Origin: Angelobacter sp036557225
Lineage (GTDB): Bacteria > Acidobacteriota > Terriglobia > Terriglobales > Acidobacteriaceae
Length of the DNA stretch: 64,000 nucleotides
NCBI GenBank assembly: GCA_036557225.1
Contig: DATBHX010000132.1
Location: 13,055-77,054, forward strand
Reading direction: 5' to 3'
A model generated the notes under the pieces. That model was not told the DNA's origin, did not search any database, and worked only from the letters and a program-made list of their open reading frames with translations. Below are positions 60,216-64,000 of this stretch, one piece after another. A program made the position numbers and the translations under genes. Numbering within the stretch: the first letter of the stretch is position 1; the number at the start of each line of letters is the position of its first letter.

Positions 60216-61727
60216 TTATTCGGCCAACGTGCCGGCTTGAATCAGCCCTGCCAACCTGGCAAAATCCGTGGCAAACACGCGGTCCTTTTCGATTGTCGGA
60301 CTGACCTTGCGGATTGCTGCATGGGCGCGCCGCAAGGCTTCACTGCTCTTCAGCGGCGCCAGAAAATCCAATGCCTGCGCCGCTGCACACGCCTCAATCG
60401 CCAGAACATGCGTGGTGTTGGTGACAACTTTTTTCAACTTAATGGCCGCCGCCATCCCCATGGAAACGTAGTCCTCTTTATTGCCTGATGTCGTAATCGA
60501 ATCCACTGACGCCGGATGCGCCAGCACCTTGTTCTCGCTGGCCAGCGCCGCGGCGGTGACCTGCGGCATCATGAAACCGGAGTTGATGCCGGCATCGCCG
60601 GCCAGGAACGGCGGCAGGCCTTCGTTCAACGCGGGATTTACCAAACGCTCAATCCTGCGCTCGGAAATTCCCGCCAGAGCGCTGAGCGCGATCGCCATAT
60701 AGTCCAGGGCAAAAGCCAGGGGCTCCCCGTGGAAGTTGCCGCCGGAAATAATGTCTCCTTCAGCGCCGCTGCTCACAAACACCAGCGGGTTGTCGACGGC
60801 GGAGTTCATCTCGATAGAAAACGTCTTGCGGCAGAACTCCAGCGTGTCGCGCACGGCGCCGTGGACCTGGGGAATGCAGCGCAGCGAATATGCATCCTGC
60901 ACGCGGCCGCAGTCTTTGTGCGACGCGCGAATCTCGCTGCCGGCAATCAGCCGGCGGAGATTCGCAGCCACCTTCATTTGCCCGGCATGCGGGCGGGCAG
61001 CGTGTATGCGGTCATCGAACGCGACATCAGTCCCGTGCAACGCATCGAGTGACATGGCACCCAGCACATCGGCTGTCTCCGCCAGCGTCTCTGCCGCCAA
61101 CAAGGCCAACGTACCCACCGCCAGCATGGCCTGCGTACCGTTGATCAGCGAGATCGCTTCCTTGGCTTCCGGAACCAGCGGCTTGATGCCGGCACGCTTC
61201 AACGCTTCGGCGGCAGAAATACGTCCTTGCTCCGCCCACACTTCCCCTTCGCCGATCATCGCCAGCGCAAGGTGCGCCAGCGGAGCCAGATCACCGCTTG
61301 CGCCGACGCTTCCCTGTGACGGCACCACTGGATGCACGCCGTGGTTCAGCATGGCGCAGGTCGAGTCAATCACCTCTGCGCGCACGCCGGAAAAGCCCTT
61401 GGCCAGCGAGTTGGCGCGCAGCAGCATCATGGCCCGCGTCTCTTCCTGGCTCAGCGGCTCGCCCACACCCGCCGAATGCGAGCGGATCAGGTTTACCTGC
61501 AGCTGGCGGTTCTGCGCTGGCTCTATGTGTACGTCGCTCAGCTTGCCCACGCCGGTGTTGATGGCATACGCCACGCGGTTCTCGCGCAGCAGCTTCTCCA
61601 CCACTTCGCGCGCGGCAGCAACTTTCTTGCGCGCCTCGTCTCCCAACCTGACTTGGCGGCGCGCGTAAACCACCTGGCGCAGCTCGGGAAAAGAAAGATC
61701 GTTACCATTGATTTCCAGCGGGGTCAT
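60216..61727 (-). CDS. hutH: Histidine ammonia-lyase
   Basis: A 503-residue lyase that turns histidine into urocanate and ammonia. The MIO cofactor forms from Ala143-Ser144-Gly145 in GASGDLAPL, and the active-site Tyr53 is present (VAYAINTGVG). The length matches HutH. It is the last gene of the leftward operon, overlapping the thioesterase gene by 4 bases. No hutU, hutI or hutG lies in the window, so the pathway continues elsewhere, or the enzyme acts on another aromatic amino acid; HutH is the better fit. Confidence 0.93.
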   Translation of the reverse strand: MTPLEINGNDLSFPELRQVVYARRQVRLGDEARKKVAAAREVVEKLLRENRVAYAINTGVGKLSDVHIEPAQNRQLQVNLIRSHSAGVGEPLSQEETRAMMLLRANSLAKGFSGVRAEVIDSTCAMLNHGVHPVVPSQGSVGASGDLAPLAHLALAMIGEGEVWAEQGRISAAEALKRAGIKPLVPEAKEAISLINGTQAMLAVGTLALLAAETLAETADVLGAMSLDALHGTDVAFDDRIHAARPHAGQMKVAANLRRLIAGSEIRASHKDCGRVQDAYSLRCIPQVHGAVRDTLEFCRKTFSIEMNSAVDNPLVFVSSGAEGDIISGGNFHGEPLAFALDYMAIALSALAGISERRIERLVNPALNEGLPPFLAGDAGINSGFMMPQVTAAALASENKVLAHPASVDSITTSGNKEDYVSMGMAAAIKLKKVVTNTTHVLAIEACAAAQALDFLAPLKSSEALRRAHAAIRKVSPTIEKDRVFATDFARLAGLIQAGTLAE

Positions 61728-62167
61728 GAATTCTCTTTGCGTCCGGTGAAAGCCTTCAGATACTTTTCCGGCAGGGACCGGCGTTCAAATTTGTCGTCCA
61801 CAATGATGTGCATGGTCTCGCCCGTCGCCAGCAGCGTGCGGTCCGTCTGGCGAAACACCTCGTAAGCAAAATGCAGCAGAAACGCCCGGACTTTCTTAAG
61901 CTCTGTGCGCACCACGATCTCATCATCATACTGGGCCGGCGCTTTGAAGCGCGCCCGCAGATCGACCACGGGAATATGGCAGTTGTCCTGCTGCTCCATC
62001 TCGCTATATTGGAATCCAAGCTGGCGCAGCAGCTCCACCCGGCCAACCTCAAACCAAATGACGAAGTTTGCGTGATAGACAATGCCCATGCGGTCGGTCT
62101 CGGCGTAGCGTACGCGCAGCGTGGTTTCGCCTGCGATTTTTGTTTTGGAATCTATTTCCCTGTCCAC
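61724..62167 (-). CDS. Acyl-CoA thioesterase (YbgC / 4-hydroxybenzoyl-CoA type)
   Basis: A 147-residue hotdog-fold protein. The typical motif is YAETDRMGIVYHANFVIWFEVGR (about 21-43, seen in halves), with the catalytic Asp in ETDRMG. YbgC-type enzymes hydrolyse short or aromatic acyl-CoA. It overlaps enoyl-CoA hydratase by 16 bp and hutH by 4 bp, so the three are coupled. It probably releases CoA from pathway intermediates. Confidence 0.9.
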   Translation of the reverse strand: MDREIDSKTKIAGETTLRVRYAETDRMGIVYHANFVIWFEVGRVELLRQLGFQYSEMEQQDNCHIPVVDLRARFKAPAQYDDEIVVRTELKKVRAFLLHFAYEVFRQTDRTLLATGETMHIIVDDKFERRSLPEKYLKAFTGRKENS

Positions 62168-62934
62168 GTGGTTTTGCGCTTCTCCAGAAATGCTGTGATG
62201 CCCTCTTTGAAGTCCGCTGTTTGCCGGATCGCGGCGTTCGCCTGCACCGCCTGGCCCACCTGCCGGTCCAGTTGCTCGCGCGTATAGCCGGAGAGCAGCT
62301 TCTTGGTCGCGCGCAATGATGCCGGGCTGTTCTCCAACAGCTGTTTTGCCAATTCGTAAGCCCGCGGCAAAAGCTGGTCCTGCGGCACGATCTCATTCAC
62401 CAGGCCAAGCCTGTGGGCTTCTTCGGCGCCAAAAACTCGTCCCGTGAGCAGAAGGTCTCGTGCGCGCTTCTCGCCGACGTTGGCAATCAGAAAGCTCGAA
62501 ACAATGGCGGGCACAAAACCGATCCGCACCTCAGTGTAGCCAAACTTTGCTTCCGGGCTTGCCAGCGTGAAATCACACAACGTGGCCAGCCCCGTGCCTC
62601 CGGCGATCGCCGGTCCATTCACCGCTGCAATCGTCGGCTTGGGAAAGTCATACAACGCTCTGAACAGTGACGCCATAGTCTCAGAGTCTGCAACGTTCTG
62701 CTCATGCGTACGCCCGGTGAGCTGCTTCAGATTGTCCAGGTCCATGCCGGAGCAAAAAGCGTTGCCGGCGCCGGTCAGCACAACAATCTGCGCCGCGGAG
62801 CCAGCAGCCTGCTCCAATGCAGTGGTCAGATCGTCAATCAACTCGTAGCTGATGGCGTTACGCCGGTCCGCGCGGTTCAGCGTGATCGTAGCGATGTGGT
62901 TCGCTTCGTTATAGAGAACGGTGTTGTATGGCAT
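62152..62934 (-). CDS. Enoyl-CoA hydratase/isomerase family protein
   Basis: A 260-residue crotonase. The oxyanion-hole segments are AFCSGMDLDNL (about 61-71) and GPAIAGGTGLATLCDF (about 108-123), with a Glu near LEQ/YTEVRIGFVP at the catalytic positions. Because HMG-CoA lyase is in the same operon, a methylglutaconyl-CoA hydratase role (leucine breakdown, LiuC) is a fair inference. Its start overlaps the membrane-anchored protein's stop, and its end overlaps the thioesterase gene. Confidence 0.88.
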   Translation of the reverse strand: MPYNTVLYNEANHIATITLNRADRRNAISYELIDDLTTALEQAAGSAAQIVVLTGAGNAFCSGMDLDNLKQLTGRTHEQNVADSETMASLFRALYDFPKPTIAAVNGPAIAGGTGLATLCDFTLASPEAKFGYTEVRIGFVPAIVSSFLIANVGEKRARDLLLTGRVFGAEEAHRLGLVNEIVPQDQLLPRAYELAKQLLENSPASLRATKKLLSGYTREQLDRQVGQAVQANAAIRQTADFKEGITAFLEKRKTTWTGK

Positions 62935-63479
62935 TAGCGGTCCCCCTGGACCGGCGACGCGCCTCGAATGACAGAGTAGAATTCGTCTTTCAAATTGGCT
63001 GTTACCCGGAACGTAACCTCAACTTCGCCGCCAAACCAGCAATCGATCTCCAGCAAATCGCCTTCTCGCAACAGCTCTTGCACGCGCCCATCTCCGATCT
63101 GCGGAATTTCTTCAACGCATTTTCCCGGCTTGCCCGCAAGCGTCGTCATCCGCTCTCCCACAACCTGGGATTGCATCAATCCTCTTGACTGCATCAATTG
63201 AATGGCTTCCGGTGAAGGTTGTTTGTGAAAATCAACGTCGATCATGCCGCCTCCCCGCCATGCGTGTCCTGCAAACCGAACCATCCCCAGCCTGGGCAAT
63301 CCGGGGTTCTCGGACACCTCGTAAGCGAGGGGAACGGGAAGGCGAATCCCGTTGACCTCCGCCTGCGACCCGTGGCGAACGTGCCACAACACAGCGGACA
63401 ACTCCGCGTAGTAATGCGCTGCCATCCATGCCAGCAACAGCAACGTGGTAATCGAGGTGTAGACCACCAATCGCTTCAT
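62934..63479 (-). CDS. Membrane-anchored protein of unknown function
   Basis: A 181-residue protein with one N-terminal helix (about 5-22) and an extracytoplasmic domain. The domain is beta-rich (VNGIRLPVPLAYEVSE, then GEVEVTFRVTANLKDEFYSV) with two Cys (about 121 and 147). It overlaps the HMG-CoA lyase gene by 4 bases and the hydratase gene by 1, so it belongs to the operon, yet nothing in it suggests a catabolic enzyme. No family is recognised. Confidence 0.7.
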   Translation of the reverse strand: MKRLVVYTSITTLLLLAWMAAHYYAELSAVLWHVRHGSQAEVNGIRLPVPLAYEVSENPGLPRLGMVRFAGHAWRGGGMIDVDFHKQPSPEAIQLMQSRGLMQSQVVGERMTTLAGKPGKCVEEIPQIGDGRVQELLREGDLLEIDCWFGGEVEVTFRVTANLKDEFYSVIRGASPVQGDR

Positions 63480-64000
63480 TGCATCGCCACGGTATGCTTC
63501 TTCGCTATGTCTGCTGACATCTCAATCACCGTATCCAGCGGCTTCTTCAGCGGCACTCGTGCTCCATGCGCCGCCAAAGCCTGAACGGCGATCTCCGTGG
63601 GAATGTTTCCGATCATCTCATCCTGCGCGAAAGGGCACCCGCCCAGCCCGCCAATGGCCGAATCAAAGCGGCGGCAGCCTGCATCATAGGCAGCAATGAC
63701 CTTCGCCGCCGCACCAGCTTTCGTACTATGCAGGTGCGCCCCGATCTCCAGATAATCGTAAGCGCTGGTGACGGCCGAGATCAGCTCACCGACCTGCGCT
63801 GGTGTAGCCAGCCCCACGGTATCAGCCAGCGAAATCTGGTGGATATTCATGTCCGCCAGAATGCCCACAGCTTCCACTACCTCTTCGGCGTTCCACAGAT
63901 CGCCGTATGGATTGCCGAATGCCATCGAAATATACGCCACCACGTCCAGTCCGCCCGCATCGGCTTTGAGCGTGATCTGCTCCAGTTCGTCGAGCGCCGC
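63476..64000 (-). CDS. mvaB: Hydroxymethylglutaryl-CoA lyase, N-terminus cut by window edge
   Basis: The frame is open from the window edge (64000) to the stop at 63476, giving the C-terminal 174 residues. ISLADTVGLATPAQVG carries the conserved Asp region, HLHSTKAGAAAKVIAAY holds the metal-binding His pair, and GLGGCPFAQDEMIGNIPTE holds the catalytic Cys. These are the hallmarks of HMG-CoA lyase, which splits HMG-CoA into acetyl-CoA and acetoacetate at the end of leucine breakdown. It is the first operon gene seen; others may lie upstream beyond the window. Confidence 0.9.
   Translation of the reverse strand, partial: AALDELEQITLKADAGGLDVVAYISMAFGNPYGDLWNAEEVVEAVGILADMNIHQISLADTVGLATPAQVGELISAVTSAYDYLEIGAHLHSTKAGAAAKVIAAYDAGCRRFDSAIGGLGGCPFAQDEMIGNIPTEIAVQALAAHGARVPLKKPLDTVIEMSADIAKKHTVAMQ

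Overview
The window looks like a stretch of an Acidobacteriota chromosome, closest in style to the Koribacter/Sulfotelmatobacter group of Terriglobia (inference from gene content). Two families first defined in this phylum are present: an ADOP-type double FtsX permease (57150-59582) and a VWFA-related secreted protein (55369-56328). Other phylum-typical traits are an ECF sigma factor overlapping a Ser/Thr kinase (25832-27555), many secreted proteins of unknown function, and repeat-rich intergenic DNA. Genes are moderately GC-rich, lie on both strands and sit mostly in short operons. I see no plasmid, phage, transposase or CRISPR signature.

Layout. 1-8665: a partial TPR membrane protein, an arylsulfatase, a methyltransferase, and three secreted or outer-membrane proteins, the last with no canonical start codon. 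8670-17161: ABC exporter, GH18 glycosidase, tRNA-Asn followed by tandem copies of its own 3' end, prolyl oligopeptidase, a glycine-zipper protein and a BNR beta-propeller. 17407-20726: three tandem secreted paralogues with matching terminators. 20962-24922: NtrC-type regulator, histidine kinase and lipoprotein. 24934-35122: VOC proteins, small membrane proteins, kinase/sigma pair, a membrane-anchored methyltransferase, glycosyltransferase, an Lgt fused to a methyltransferase, an MFS exporter and a small GNAT. 35182-43845: oxidoreductase, XdhC/MocA-like/HAD cluster, lipoprotein, a divergent IscU-like protein, corrinoid-binding protein, Nudix hydrolase and a divergent Nramp transporter.

43978-49104 is a protocatechuate operon read leftward: MetE-like gene, pcaH, pcaG, pcaB, pcaL. 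It takes protocatechuate to 3-oxoadipate; the later steps are not in the window. 49528-53540 holds a soluble MgtE-N/CBS protein and an RsbU-RsbW-RsbV partner-switching module whose phosphatase carries a DksA-like zinc finger. 53537-60174 holds a small HhH lipoprotein operon, a zinc-ribbon XRE regulator, an HD protein, the VWA protein, a methyltransferase, ADOP and a tautomerase. 60216-64000 is a catabolic operon read leftward: HMG-CoA lyase (cut by the window edge), a membrane-anchored protein, enoyl-CoA hydratase, hotdog thioesterase and hutH, which fits leucine plus histidine use.

Points most worth a second look: the Lgt-methyltransferase fusion and its missing canonical start; the gene with a good ribosome binding site but an ATA start; tandem repeats built from the 3' end of tRNA-Asn; 7- and 8-bp periodic intergenic arrays with foldback partners; the DksA-finger phosphatase; a divergent Nramp transporter with a membrane-less MgtE sensor about 6 kb away; and an orphan promoter/short-ORF/hairpin unit at 49289-49443. 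No single locus clearly declares itself as a wholly new system; these are the best leads.
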